NCBI RefSeq assembly: GCF_000332275.1
Contig: NZ_CM001776.1
Coordinates: forward strand, 4,276,008 to 4,340,007
DNA length: 64,000 bases
Origin: Synechococcus sp. PCC 7336
Lineage (GTDB): Bacteria > Cyanobacteriota > Cyanobacteriia > Thermostichales > PCC-7336
Reading direction: 5' to 3'
The translations under genes were made by a program, and so were the position numbers. Shown here in pieces: positions 53,563-63,518 of this stretch (its first letter is position 1; each line of letters starts with the position of its first letter). The notes under the pieces were generated by a model. The model had not been told where the DNA came from. It did not search any database and saw nothing but the letters and a program-made list of their open reading frames with translations.

Positions 53563-55068
53563 TTAGGACTGGCCTTGTGTGCTTGCCTCGATCGCGGGAT
53601 AGGGCGAGTGAGCGGGGGCTAGGCGCGCTCGCCTCGACACCAACCCCATCAACGGATCGCCAATCGCGGTCACTCTCCAGGGTCGAGAATCGAGCCAGCG
53701 AGAGGCGATCGCCAGAGGAATTCCCCTCAGAAGGCGATCGATCGCGATCTTCGGGGGTACAAATGCGGACAAAAACGGTTCGTGGACGCTACCGACATAG
53801 AAATAAGCTCCATTCTCCAGCCACCGCCCTGCCACAGTATTGCCATCCTCGGGATCGGCAGCCGAGAAACTGTGAATCAAATAAATGGCCAGCGGCACTT
53901 CTAAACTGGGAATATCTTGCACCGCCGCTCGCTCGCCCCCCACATCGAAACTGTGGGGGCCACCCAGGGAATTCATCCACATCAGATCGAACCCCAAAGG
54001 CTCTGCCCCCAACTCCAACCACCCCGATCGCGTGGCTTCAGGTCGCTGCACCAATTGAGTCTCTATCCCCGCTCGAGCTAATTGGCGAGCTGAGGTTTCT
54101 AGCTCGTAAACCTGCCAAGGTTCCCCCGCCCCATAGCTGTCGTACAGCAGTGCTGTCTCCCGAGCCAAAAAAATAGCGGCCATTGCTTGATACAGCGACC
54201 GCTCGCTCCCACCGGCAATCGCGCTTGCCACCGCCCATCTCTGTCCTGTTGGGAAGCGAGCCAACCCATCGGTCACCGACCTGGGCTCGGCTCCCACATC
54301 CGGCGCATACTTCACGGGCACATCCCCCACCAGAGTGACCGTCTCGATTGCATCGCCCAAGTCTCCATACGAAAACCCCGTTGCCGCTACTTTGGCTTCC
54401 ACTTCAGCAGTTAAGGCTTGCCACTGGCGAGCTAACAGGCGATCGCCATGTCTGCGATAATTCCCCTCCAAAAACAGCAGTGGCTGTCCCCGATCGGCAG
54501 CCAAGGCAAGGGCTGCCGGCCAAGCGGGATCGCCTGCGATCGCCACTACCGCCCCTGGTGGCCTCCAGTGCAGGCTTCCCCACTGCCGATACAGACTGTC
54601 GGTATCGGCTGCATTCCAGGCGGTGGCGGCGGCTTGTCGGAGGCGAGCTGGCAATGCGGACCCGCTGGGTACAGGGGTTTCGGCGGCAGGCAAGCGAATG
54701 ATTTCGGCGGGTTGAAACCGCTGTAGGAATAAGGGGGTATAGCGATCGTCCTCGATTAAGATGGGCCATCGCCCCGCGAGACTCCACTGTTCGATTGCCT
54801 CTAAGAATGTGGCCGTATCGGGTACCAGAACGACTCGATCGACGGTTGGCACCCCCAATCGTAAGGTGCGCATACGCCTGCCCACATCTACGGCCCAGGC
54901 CGGATAGAGCCGCTCGCTGCGCTCGGGGGAGAATGTCTCCGGTTGACCGGGTGGATTGGGGGAGGGCAATGGAGGGATGAGCAGCAACCCCCAGAGCATT
55001 CCGACGAACGCGAGCGAGCGAAAGCAATATCTGGAGCGCAGAGATCTGGAGAGGCGTTGGAGCAACAC
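53563..55068 (-). CDS. Conserved-looking hypothetical exported protein
   Basis: A 501-residue protein. The N-terminus has arginines followed by a hydrophobic segment (about 15-33, YCFRSLAFVGMLWGLLLIPP) and a Pro-rich stretch, fitting a signal peptide or anchor. The body alternates Rossmann-like strand motifs: RVVLVPDTATFLEAIEQW, PGAVVAIAGDPAWPAALALA, TVTLVGDVPVKYAP. The end contains LIHSFSAADPEDGNTVAGRW and LENGAYFYVGSVHEPFLSAF. The latter two resemble the closing part of C25-type (gingipain-like) peptidase folds, but no catalytic His-Cys pair is clearly placed, so I do not assign an activity. It converges with trpD, ending 16 bases from its stop. Confidence 0.6.
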   Translation of the reverse strand: MLLQRLSRSLRSRYCFRSLAFVGMLWGLLLIPPLPSPNPPGQPETFSPERSERLYPAWAVDVGRRMRTLRLGVPTVDRVVLVPDTATFLEAIEQWSLAGRWPILIEDDRYTPLFLQRFQPAEIIRLPAAETPVPSGSALPARLRQAAATAWNAADTDSLYRQWGSLHWRPPGAVVAIAGDPAWPAALALAADRGQPLLFLEGNYRRHGDRLLARQWQALTAEVEAKVAATGFSYGDLGDAIETVTLVGDVPVKYAPDVGAEPRSVTDGLARFPTGQRWAVASAIAGGSERSLYQAMAAIFLARETALLYDSYGAGEPWQVYELETSARQLARAGIETQLVQRPEATRSGWLELGAEPLGFDLMWMNSLGGPHSFDVGGERAAVQDIPSLEVPLAIYLIHSFSAADPEDGNTVAGRWLENGAYFYVGSVHEPFLSAFVPPKIAIDRLLRGIPLAIASRWLDSRPWRVTAIGDPLMGLVSRRARLAPAHSPYPAIEASTQGQS

Positions 55069-55334
55069 AAGCGAGGCCGGAAGTCTGTCGTGCTGGCATC
55101 ATAGCTGAAGCAAGCGAATTTACCCCACTCAAATGAAACCTGTGCAAATACAGACTGGAATCATGACGGCCCCTTCAGAGCCTTGTTAGGCTGCTGGCAA
55201 TCACGGTCGCGGGCGATCTCGCGGCTTCAATATTGCCGCAACACTAAAACTATCCCGATCGATGGTCGCAATCGGCGATTTCATCGATAGAACTGTAATA
55301 GATTCTCCCGGCACTATTTGAGGAGCCCAAACAG

Positions 55335-56543
55335 ATGCCTACGTTACTGGATCGACTCAAAGAGGTCACCGTCGTTGTCGCCGATACGGGCGACATACAG
55401 GCGATCGAACAGTTCACGCCACGGGATGCCACCACTAACCCGTCTCTGATTGGTGCAGCGGCTCAGATGCCCGAGTATCGCGAGATTGTGGACGACACCC
55501 TCAAACAGGCCAGCGCCGAACTGGGGGCCGATGCCTCGCCCGCCGATGTGGTTGCCCTCGCGTTCGATCGCCTTGCGGTGGCATTCGGCCTCAAAATTTT
55601 GCAGATTGTGCCGGGGCGCGTCTCGACAGAAGTGGATGCGCGGCTGTCTTACGACACAGAAGCCACCCTCGAGAAAGCTCGGTTTTTGATTTCTGCCTAC
55701 GAAGCAGCAGGAGTCTCCCGCGATCGCATCTTAATTAAGATAGCCTCCACCTGGGAGGGCATCCGCGCCGCCGAAATTTTGGAAACAGAAGGCATCCATT
55801 GCAACTTAACTCTCCTGTTTGGCCTCCATCAGGCGGTGGCTTGCGCCGAAGCAGGGGTAACGCTAATTTCGCCATTTGTGGGCCGCATTTTAGATTGGCA
55901 TAAGAAGGATACAGGGCGAGACAGCTATCCCTCCACAGAAGATCCTGGCGTACTGTCGGTAACCGAGATCTACAACTATTACAAGAAATTTGGCTATGCC
56001 ACTGAAGTGATGGGGGCGAGCTTTAGGAATATTGGCGAGATTTGCGAACTGGCCGGATGCGACCTGCTGACCATTTCGCCGAAGTTGTTGGAGCAATTGC
56101 GATCGACGCAAGCGGAGTTGCCCCGCAAACTGGACCCGGCGTTAGCCGCAGAGGCCGAGATCGAGAAGATCCCGATGGATAAAGCGAACTTCGACCGCAT
56201 GCACGCTGACAATCGAATGGCGTCAGAGAAATTGGCTGAAGGGATTAAAGGGTTTTCTAAAGCACTGGAAGTTTTGGAAGAGCTCTTGAAGGTGCGGCTA
56301 ACTCGTTTAGAAGAGGAACGAGACGCGGTCAGCCATGCCGCACAGGATCTCTTTCTGGTTTATGACATGGACGAAGATGGGTTTATTACCCGCGAAGAAT
56401 GGGGCGGGACCGATGCCGTGTTTGACGCCTTCGATGTGGATGGCGACGGGAAAGTGGCTCCTGCAGAAATCGCAGCGGGCTTGGGAGCTGCTCTACCTCT
56501 CAACCTGTTCGAGCAATCGGCAAGTGCCACTCCCGTGCATTGA
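55335..56543 (+). CDS. tal: Transaldolase with C-terminal EF-hand pair
   Basis: A 402-residue protein. Residues 1-322 are a class TalB transaldolase of the pentose phosphate pathway, transferring dihydroxyacetone units between sugar phosphates: ATTNPSLI, Schiff-base K135 in [37 protein letters not shown], and [17 protein letters not shown]. Residues 345-395 add two EF-hand loops, [12 protein letters not shown] and [12 protein letters not shown], each with Asp/Asn-type ligands and the closing Glu. This fusion is known in cyanobacterial transaldolases and suggests calcium control. GAGGAGCCC lies upstream of the ATG. Confidence 0.95.
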   Translation: MPTLLDRLKEVTVVVADTGDIQAIEQFTPRDATTNPSLIGAAAQMPEYREIVDDTLKQASAELGADASPADVVALAFDRLAVAFGLKILQIVPGRVSTEVDARLSYDTEATLEKARFLISAYEAAGVSRDRILIKIASTWEGIRAAEILETEGIHCNLTLLFGLHQAVACAEAGVTLISPFVGRILDWHKKDTGRDSYPSTEDPGVLSVTEIYNYYKKFGYATEVMGASFRNIGEICELAGCDLLTISPKLLEQLRSTQAELPRKLDPALAAEAEIEKIPMDKANFDRMHADNRMASEKLAEGIKGFSKALEVLEELLKVRLTRLEEERDAVSHAAQDLFLVYDMDEDGFITREEWGGTDAVFDAFDVDGDGKVAPAEIAAGLGAALPLNLFEQSASATPVH

Positions 56544-56774
56544 ATCTCAACGCTCCCAGCACCGCTATCGACTGGCAGTCGCAGGAGCCCGCTTGCACTG
56601 CTACTGCCACCTCGCCCTTTCCCCAAAGTCAGCTTGCCACAGTCCTAATTTGTCGAAAAACCCCTAAAGCTTACGGATTATGTCGAGTTATCACACTCGC
56701 TACATCCGACACGGTTGCTGGCGGCACAGGGCATTATAGTGTAAACGTTAAAAGATCCTAAAGGTGAGAAGTGT

Positions 56775-56984
56775 ATGACTCCTGTTGCTATCCGCCAGTT
56801 TTGGAGGACGATCGACAGTCTCGACTGGAGCGGATTGCCGCGCCAGGATGACGACCAACTCGTTCCCATTCTGCTTGACGCCTGCAAGCGTCAACCCGAT
56901 CTCGACCAGTTAGAGCCCTCTGCGCTCAATTCCTACATCACCAACCGGTTACCCCTCATTCGCGAAATTGCTTCATCTTTCTAG
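56775..56984 (+). CDS. Small conserved-looking protein, 69 residues
   Basis: A 69-residue acidic-amphipathic protein (IRQFWRTIDSLDWSGLPRQD, then DDQLVPILLDACKRQPDLDQ) with no transmembrane segment or known motif. AAGGTGAGA lies upstream of the ATG. It ends 12 bases from the convergent dehydrogenase gene. I do not recognise a function; predicted structure is helical. Confidence 0.55.
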   Translation: MTPVAIRQFWRTIDSLDWSGLPRQDDDQLVPILLDACKRQPDLDQLEPSALNSYITNRLPLIREIASSF

Positions 56985-56996
56985 AGATTGGCGGGG

Positions 56997-58640
56997 CTAA
57001 GCATCGGGCGATCGCGGCTGGCCGATGGCAGTTAGATAGAGAACCGCTTCTTCAGCCGGTATCCCCAGAACCTCGTTGACGAGGTTGTCGAAAAATCCTG
57101 CAATTCCACTGACCCCCAAGCCTAACTGGACGGCAGCTAAGTTGAGCCGTTGCCCCAGCCGCCCAGCATCGAGATGGAGATAGCGATAGCTGCGATCGCC
57201 GTACCGAGCAATGGCGCGATCGAGATCGGCAGTGTGGAACACGATCGCCGCTGCATCTCGACCCAAGTCTTGCCCCAAACAGAGATAGTGCAATTCTTGG
57301 CGAAAGGATTTGAAGCGAATTTGACGCAGTTCCTGAGCTTGAGGGGCATAGTAGTAGCACCCCGGATCGAGTCCCGAGACGCGATCGATCGCCACAAATG
57401 TTTCCACCAGCGAGAGGTCTAAAGAGTCTGGCAGCGGATCGAGACCCTGCGGGCGATAGTGTTCGCAATGGTAGCTGAAGTCCAGTAATTGCAAGAGTTC
57501 TTGCTGAGAGATACCTTCTCCTGTGAACTGTCGAGTCGATCGCCTCGTCAACATAATTTCCGCCAGAGCCTGCAGCATCTCCCCCCACTGAATGCTGTCT
57601 GTTTCAGTCTCGATGCGATCGCAAAAGGGAAAATTGTATTTGTCGCCGTTGGGTTTGAGGTCGGGCCTGTCATCCCCGTGACTGGGCTCCACTTGCTCGT
57701 GGGGCAGCGGGGGGAGGGGGCTCCAGATGCGTGGGTTCAGATCGGATGCTTCAATGCGGGTGTGTTCGTGCAGGTACGACAGCCATTCTCCCCGCTGGAT
57801 ATCGGGGGGGGTCGGAGCGGGTTTGGGGCGCTCCCCCTCCCACTGGAGGCGATAGCGAGTCACCATCGGAGCCTGCAGCAGATCCTGAAGGGGCAGTACC
57901 AACAGGGGCGCTTCTTCGCGCCCTTCGAGGGAAAGCAGTCGTTCGATATCGCGATCGCGATATTCCCCGATGGTGGCGATGCGAAAGCCCGTCATGTTGG
58001 CCGCCAACTCAATATTGCCGAGCAGGTGACCCGTATCCAAACAGACGCGACGGTAGGCGCGATCTTCGTATCGCCATGCAGAGCGAAAAAAGATGGCCGT
58101 GGCAACTAGCACAATTTGGCTGTACTCCACCATCGGATGGTAGAAACAGGCGCGCTGCAGTTGCACCCAATTACACTCATCCCAAAAGCGCCACAGGGAA
58201 TGATCTCGCACTTGATAGTTATAGATACCGGCAGGTAACTGCTCCAGACCGCGAGACAGGAGATACAGTTCGGCAGGATAGAGACCCCCTGCTGACGGTG
58301 CCGTTCTGAGATAGAGCTGGCGATCGGCTTGAGGAATTCGAGCCGTCACCCCATAGCTCATTAGCAGCAGTCGAGAGATACGCTGTAACAGTCTTCGCCC
58401 CCGCTCGCCAACCTCTGGATTGAGGGCGAGATGGGGCTTGAGTTCCAATCGCTGGCCGATGGGATAGGTTTTGAACGGCTCGGGCTGGTTATCCCAATCT
58501 AACTGGCGACTCTGCTGCGCCAATGTTTCAGGTGCGTACTTGGTGAATTCGTGATAGTGCGGGCTAATGGCAAACACGATGGGCGGGCCTGAGTAAGTCC
58601 ATAAGCGAATTGTCGAGAGACGTTCCTGTTCTGTCAACAC
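56997..58640 (-). CDS. SagB/ThcOx-type dehydrogenase with two nitroreductase-like halves
   Basis: A 547-residue flavoprotein-like protein. Residues 25-285 form one nitroreductase-fold half (TAPSAGGLYPAELYLLSRGL, PAGIYNYQVRDHSLWRFWDE, TGHLLGNIELAANMTGFRIA). Residues 355-540 form a second (MLTRRSTRQFTGEGISQQEL, DPGCYYYAPQAQEL, LDAGRLGQRLNLAAVQLGLG). SagB-type enzymes oxidise azolines in thiazole/oxazole-modified peptides, but free-standing cyanobacterial members without a cyclodehydratase are common and their substrates are unknown. No YcaO or precursor gene lies next to it. A palindrome-like CCATTTTTGG lies about 35-45 bases upstream of the start. Confidence 0.85.
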   Translation of the reverse strand: MLTEQERLSTIRLWTYSGPPIVFAISPHYHEFTKYAPETLAQQSRQLDWDNQPEPFKTYPIGQRLELKPHLALNPEVGERGRRLLQRISRLLLMSYGVTARIPQADRQLYLRTAPSAGGLYPAELYLLSRGLEQLPAGIYNYQVRDHSLWRFWDECNWVQLQRACFYHPMVEYSQIVLVATAIFFRSAWRYEDRAYRRVCLDTGHLLGNIELAANMTGFRIATIGEYRDRDIERLLSLEGREEAPLLVLPLQDLLQAPMVTRYRLQWEGERPKPAPTPPDIQRGEWLSYLHEHTRIEASDLNPRIWSPLPPLPHEQVEPSHGDDRPDLKPNGDKYNFPFCDRIETETDSIQWGEMLQALAEIMLTRRSTRQFTGEGISQQELLQLLDFSYHCEHYRPQGLDPLPDSLDLSLVETFVAIDRVSGLDPGCYYYAPQAQELRQIRFKSFRQELHYLCLGQDLGRDAAAIVFHTADLDRAIARYGDRSYRYLHLDAGRLGQRLNLAAVQLGLGVSGIAGFFDNLVNEVLGIPAEEAVLYLTAIGQPRSPDA

Positions 58641-59107
58641 AATCGGGAACGGAGAATGGCTCGAGCCAGAGTTCCATTTTTGGCAACACTCCAGGGTTTC
58701 AACCCTTTATCAAACAAGCATGCGAGATATCTGGGCGCCATCTGTAACGCCGTCCTTCAGCTCAGTATTTTCACTATGTCTAATTTTCCTCGTACTCGAC
58801 CAGCAGCTCTAAGCCGCGAGCATCGCCACAATTAAAGTAAAATTTATTGCAAATAAAATGACACTCTACATGGCTTTGTGTAGGTACCTGAGTATATCCT
58901 CTTAGGACAGATCTAAAAACGTGCAATTTCAGTAAAAAAATACATCTAACTGGGTAAGCTCAGAATAATCTCATCCATGCCTCAGGGGTGGAATAGCTCA
59001 ATGGCCAAAAAGTTAAATATGATGCACCGTCTCTCCCCTAGAGCTTTGTTATCGCCATCCGCCATCTCAAATGGCTCGCCCACGAACTTAGGGACTGAGA
59101 GTTTCTC
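58641..59107. other. Divergent intergenic region before the pilin operon
   Basis: About 467 bases without a supported gene; promoters for the dehydrogenase and the pilin operon are expected here. I see no RNA gene. Confidence 0.45.
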
Positions 59108-59626
59108 ATGTTAACTGTTTTCAAACGGTGTAAGTTGCCTTCCGCTTGTCGCTGGAAATCTAGCGAAGGTAGGGGAGTAACGATGTTGGAACTGATGGCA
59201 GTTGCAGCAATCGTCAGTATTACGACCGCTATCGCGGGCTTCAGCATGTATAACCTGCGGAACCCGCTGGAGGCTTCTGCCCGCGAAATGACGAGCCAGT
59301 TTAAGCTGGCTCGCGCCCGCGCGATGTCTTCAACCTCGGCTTACCGCCTCTTACCCACTTCGGGAACGCAAATTTCCGCTCAATATGCGATCTCTTGCGA
59401 TGCTGACTCAGCTGATTGGACCAATGACAATCAGCTAACGATCGACTTGAGCAACCCTGTCAGTGTCACGACAGGTTGGACACTTTGCTTCAACAGCAGA
59501 GGAACTGTGAGTACTCTGCCTGCGGGAGATAGTCCGATTGTTCTGACTAATTCTGAATCAGGAGGAGGAACAGCAGAGATTATTGTCTTTTTGGGGGGCT
59601 CGGTTGAAGCCGTGTACTCAGATTGA
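59108..59626 (+). CDS. Type IV pilin-like protein, GspH/FimT type
   Basis: A 172-residue prepilin. A basic 23-residue leader ends in GRG, followed by VTMLELMAVAAIVSITTAIA, so a prepilin peptidase should cut after the glycine and leave Glu at position five of the mature protein. A C-terminal strand-rich head has two well-separated cysteines. It is the first of four genes on one strand that together look like a minor-pilin set needed to prime type IV pilus assembly. Confidence 0.85.
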   Translation: MLTVFKRCKLPSACRWKSSEGRGVTMLELMAVAAIVSITTAIAGFSMYNLRNPLEASAREMTSQFKLARARAMSSTSAYRLLPTSGTQISAQYAISCDADSADWTNDNQLTIDLSNPVSVTTGWTLCFNSRGTVSTLPAGDSPIVLTNSESGGGTAEIIVFLGGSVEAVYSD

Positions 59627-59810
59627 GGTTGTTCGCGCAATGAAGTTGACATTCATCCTGCAATAAACCTAGGAGCATATGCACGTTTCTTCAAGTACAT
59701 GTTTTTCAATGCCGAATAACAGTTCGGTGAAATTTCAAATGATTAGTACGAAAATAGAGATCGGTCTCACTTGGAGCGATCGTTCCTCGAGGATAAAAAG
59801 GTAATCAACC

Positions 59811-60296
59811 GTGTTTTCTAAAGCTAAATTCAACCAGTTATATCTACAGAGCCAGCGAGCTAGACGCGGTTCTAGCTTGGTAGAAGTGATGGTTGCCACA
59901 GTCATTCTGCTACTCGCATTAACTGGAGTATCGAATGGATTTATGGTATTTTCCCTGCAAAATCGAAAGTCTGAACTGAGTGGCGATGCCGTTGCATCTG
60001 CGCGGCAAGTTTTGGATAGACTGCGTCTCGCAACAGTTGAAAACTTACCCAATGGCGGCGATCGCCAAATCTGCAACCCAGATAATAACTACGTATGCGT
60101 AGACTTCAACGCGAATTTACAACAGCAGGGGTCTGTCATTGTTACTTATTGCCCTAATGTCAATCCCAGTTATTGCAGTGCTAGCGAACCTAAAACTCGC
60201 CACATCTTGATAGATGTTTTGGATAACAATGGTAATGGCGGGCTCGATGTTGTTTTCTCGACTGAAACAGTGTTTTCCGATCTGCGAGATTTGTAA
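59811..60296 (+). CDS. Minor pilin, PilV-like
   Basis: A 161-residue prepilin-like protein with RARRGSSLVEVMVATVILLL at residues 17-36: cleavage after the glycine, Glu at mature position five, then a hydrophobic helix. Four cysteines in the head (CNPDNNYVC, CPNVNPSYC) may form disulfides. It lies 184 bases after the first pilin gene and 30 bases before the PilW-like gene. Confidence 0.82.
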   Translation: MFSKAKFNQLYLQSQRARRGSSLVEVMVATVILLLALTGVSNGFMVFSLQNRKSELSGDAVASARQVLDRLRLATVENLPNGGDRQICNPDNNYVCVDFNANLQQQGSVIVTYCPNVNPSYCSASEPKTRHILIDVLDNNGNGGLDVVFSTETVFSDLRDL

Positions 60297-60326
60297 ACCA
60301 CTTCAGCTCACGACTCACTTTTAAGA

Positions 60327-61352
60327 ATGCTTGGTTGTACTTTGAGTTTGAAGAATATGAAGTCGCTCTCTAAATTAGCTCCGATTGCAAAGCAAACTCT
60401 GCTGCAAAGTGGCTACACTCTGGTGGAATTGTTAGTGGGTTTGGTTGTCGCTTCAACTACCCTGGGTCTTGCATTTACAGTTGTCTTTTTCAATCGAAAT
60501 CTCTACGTGAAAGACAATGCCAGAATCAATACCAATCAAAATCTCAGAACATCGCTAGACATCATTGGTTCCGACATTCGACAAGCGGGTGAGTATATCA
60601 CCGATCGCAACTTTCCCGTGTTAATCGTGCAAAACGATCCGATGAATGGAGATACACTAACACTTCGTCGCGGTCTAGAAGACACGATTCTACCCGTATG
60701 CATTAATGTTTCGAATGGCACGAGCAATATTGCGATCGCAATTCCCAACCCAGTCCAAGATGAGTGCAGTCGTGTCGCTCGCGATGCAGACCCGACAGAA
60801 ATTTGGCCGGATAACATCTATGCCTGGCAAAACCTGCGTTCGAGCCTGTCTGGAAACCAAGCAAGAGCATTCATTTTTGATGTCGATAATAGCCCTATCG
60901 ATGGGGAGTATTTTATTTATTCCGGTGAGGTCAGAAATCCTGAATCTACTCCGGCAAATCCAGACACTCCATCGACTTACTCCATTACCAGCACCACCAG
61001 TGGTTGGACGAATAGCTATTCGACTGGCGGTACCGAACTACCTTCTTTAGCTTTGTTAGAAGAGCGAAAATTTTATCTCGATGGCAACAATTTAGTCCTC
61101 GAAATAACTGATACAGAGGAGACTAGCGGCGTTCAGCCCGTGGCTGGTAACGTTACTGACTTTCAGGTTACAGTCACGATGCAAGACGGTACTGTCGTGA
61201 ATCAGTTCAGTCCGGGGGATAATTGGTCGAAAATTGCCTCAGTCGATGTCACGCTTTCTGGCGAAACTTCTTATTCTGCCACTGAATCTATCGAGCAGAC
61301 ATTGACGTCAAGTTTCTTGCCAAGGAACGTCCTATCTTTTATCTTAAATTAA
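60327..61352 (+). CDS. Minor pilin, PilW-like
   Basis: A 341-residue protein with QSGYTLVELLVGLVVASTTL near residues 27-46, a typical prepilin cleavage site and helix. ATG 60357, ten codons in, would give a shorter leader and is equally possible. The head domain has NQNLRTSLDIIGSDIRQAGE, characteristic of PilW-type pilins. It is placed between the PilV-like and PilX-like genes. Confidence 0.82.
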   Translation: MLGCTLSLKNMKSLSKLAPIAKQTLLQSGYTLVELLVGLVVASTTLGLAFTVVFFNRNLYVKDNARINTNQNLRTSLDIIGSDIRQAGEYITDRNFPVLIVQNDPMNGDTLTLRRGLEDTILPVCINVSNGTSNIAIAIPNPVQDECSRVARDADPTEIWPDNIYAWQNLRSSLSGNQARAFIFDVDNSPIDGEYFIYSGEVRNPESTPANPDTPSTYSITSTTSGWTNSYSTGGTELPSLALLEERKFYLDGNNLVLEITDTEETSGVQPVAGNVTDFQVTVTMQDGTVVNQFSPGDNWSKIASVDVTLSGETSYSATESIEQTLTSSFLPRNVLSFILN

Positions 61353-61420
61353 CCATTGACTGCAAGTGAAACTTGCCCTTTCTTCGGTACTCTCCGCGCT
61401 ATGAAGTAATAGGAAAAAAT

Positions 61421-63373
61421 ATGAAATCCCAACAACAGTCAGTTTCCATAGCCAAGTATTTACTATCAATTTTGAGCCGACCCAGGCGGCGCGATCGTGG
61501 CTATGCACTGATGCTAGCGATGAGTGTTGCGGTTGTTCTATCGATGATTCTTGCTGCATATGCCACGATTACAAAATACGAAGCACTCACCGCAGGAAGT
61601 GCAGAAGAGGGCAGCTCAGGTTTCTTTGCCGCTGAAGCGGGATTGAACTTGCGAGCTAGCAATATTCGCGCTCTATTTGATGATTTCAATACCCCGAGCG
61701 GGACGTCCCCAGATATCAGTGATGGTTCGTATCCCTGTCGCAACGGCAATACTGGTACTGGAGATTTTCAATGCGATACTTACTCCTTTCAAGACTATTC
61801 GGTGGATACCGGTCTTGCCTTTATTGAATTTACAAATGTAACGATTCCCGATGGCGATCCCTTTGAAGGTTTGGACGCACAAGAGTTTCGCTATATGTCG
61901 TCAGCGACATCGTATCGTTTGGATGCGAATCGGCCCCAAGCAATCCTGGGCATGATTTTTCGGAGTCGAAGGGTTCCGATGTTTCAGTTTATGGCGTTCT
62001 ACGATAAAGATCTCGAGATTACGCCTGGATCCGATATGACCTTGAATGGCCCAATCCATTCGAATGGTAATGTATTTCTCAATGCCCAAGGGGGCGATAC
62101 ACTGACACTTTTAGGTCAGCTAACAATCGGACATTATAACGGGGCTGCATCAAATTTCTATAGAGGTCGAAAGCACAACTTTAATTGCAATAACAATTCG
62201 GTTGCAATTGCCACTAACTCCAGTGGCACTACAACTGCCACCCTCGCGTGTAACAGCCATACACCATTCACTCAGACCGATCTCGAAGCTTGGGGCGATC
62301 GCATTCAGCTCGGATTGGAGGAATTAGATATTCCCGATGCCGAGACATTTGAAGTTGGTGCGGGCAATCCTTATTGGGATTTAGCGGATTTAAGACTGGT
62401 GTTGGATCTGAATGGCGCGACTCCCACAATTGAAGTTAGAAACCCGAGTGGAACGGTTAACACTGTTCTATCAAACTTGCTCGATGGCGGTGCGTGCGAT
62501 GCAGCGGCAATGCATGCCGACGAAACTTTCTTCAATCTGCGCGAAAATACAGCGATTGAGATGCTCGACATCGATATGGTGGAGTTACTGAACTGCATAG
62601 ACGACAATACTGGCAGTTTTGGATTTTCCCTCGATGACAATACGCAGAACGGGTTAGTTTTCTACCTGTCAGTACTCGGCCCCGACTCCGATACTGCTAA
62701 TAACTACGGCACGAGACTCTTAAACGGAGATACTTTACTCAGTACGAATGCTGGTGCTCCTACCCCTGAGGGGCTAACGGTGGTTACCGATCAAGCTGTC
62801 TACATCCAGGGAGACTACAACTCTCCAGCATTAGCCAACGATTGGATTCCTGCTGCCGTCATCTCCGACTCCCTCAACGTTCTGTCCAATGCTTGGAGTG
62901 ATTTTGATAATGATGGAGACGGTTTTAATGATTCAGGTACTGGCTTGGCCTGTACGGCATCTAACGATGCTAACTGTCCATGGGAAGAGCGCTTGGCAAC
63001 CAGTACAACCATCCATACAGCGATTCTCACGGGCACAACGAGTACGGGCGGGGGTGAAGGAGGATTGAATACTGGAACTTATAACGGCGGCATGCACAAC
63101 CTACCCCGGTTCCACGAAGTTTGGGATAGCAATTCCAATACCATAGAGACAGATGCGACTCTGACCCTTCTCACTTCCTTCGTCAGTTTGAAACAGCCCG
63201 ACCACGTTGATGGTACGTGGCGGCAAACACAAGGTTCTCTCTGGTATTATCAGCAACCGATTCGGAACTGGTCGTTCGATACTAGATTTAGAGATCCCAC
63301 TCAACTGCCCCCGATGACTCCGTCGGTAGCTTACTTGAGGCAGGAGCTTTTTGTACGAGATTTCGATCGCTAG
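61421..63373 (+). CDS. Large PilX-like pilus assembly protein
   Basis: ATG 61421 gives 650 residues; an in-frame TTG at 61373 would add 16. Residues 25-60 have RDRGYALMLAMSVAVVLSMI, a PilX-like hydrophobic start lacking the canonical Glu at position five, then SSGFFAAEAGLNLRASNIRA, the AEAG motif of PilX proteins. The long C-terminal part contains DMTLNGPIHSNGNVFLNAQG, frequent in Gram-negative PilX-like or adhesin-type pilus proteins, and an Asp/Asn-rich DNDGDGFNDSGTG loop that may bind calcium. It ends the minor-pilin set, and may form or stabilise the pilus tip. Confidence 0.75.
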   Translation: MKSQQQSVSIAKYLLSILSRPRRRDRGYALMLAMSVAVVLSMILAAYATITKYEALTAGSAEEGSSGFFAAEAGLNLRASNIRALFDDFNTPSGTSPDISDGSYPCRNGNTGTGDFQCDTYSFQDYSVDTGLAFIEFTNVTIPDGDPFEGLDAQEFRYMSSATSYRLDANRPQAILGMIFRSRRVPMFQFMAFYDKDLEITPGSDMTLNGPIHSNGNVFLNAQGGDTLTLLGQLTIGHYNGAASNFYRGRKHNFNCNNNSVAIATNSSGTTTATLACNSHTPFTQTDLEAWGDRIQLGLEELDIPDAETFEVGAGNPYWDLADLRLVLDLNGATPTIEVRNPSGTVNTVLSNLLDGGACDAAAMHADETFFNLRENTAIEMLDIDMVELLNCIDDNTGSFGFSLDDNTQNGLVFYLSVLGPDSDTANNYGTRLLNGDTLLSTNAGAPTPEGLTVVTDQAVYIQGDYNSPALANDWIPAAVISDSLNVLSNAWSDFDNDGDGFNDSGTGLACTASNDANCPWEERLATSTTIHTAILTGTTSTGGGEGGLNTGTYNGGMHNLPRFHEVWDSNSNTIETDATLTLLTSFVSLKQPDHVDGTWRQTQGSLWYYQQPIRNWSFDTRFRDPTQLPPMTPSVAYLRQELFVRDFDR

Positions 63374-63518
63374 TCAGGAGAGCTTTTGTGCGAGTATCCC
63401 TACAAAGAGCTTGACGATCCCGACGTTACACAATGCAAGGCATCACACGCTTTGGCTGACCCCAATCTTTTAAGAGCGTGCGATGCGAGTAGGATCGAGA
63501 CGGTGATGCAACAGTGCA

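Noticed and set aside
56997-58640. Thiazole/oxazole-modified peptide cluster around the SagB-type gene
   Set aside because: No YcaO, E1-like or precursor peptide gene was found on either side.
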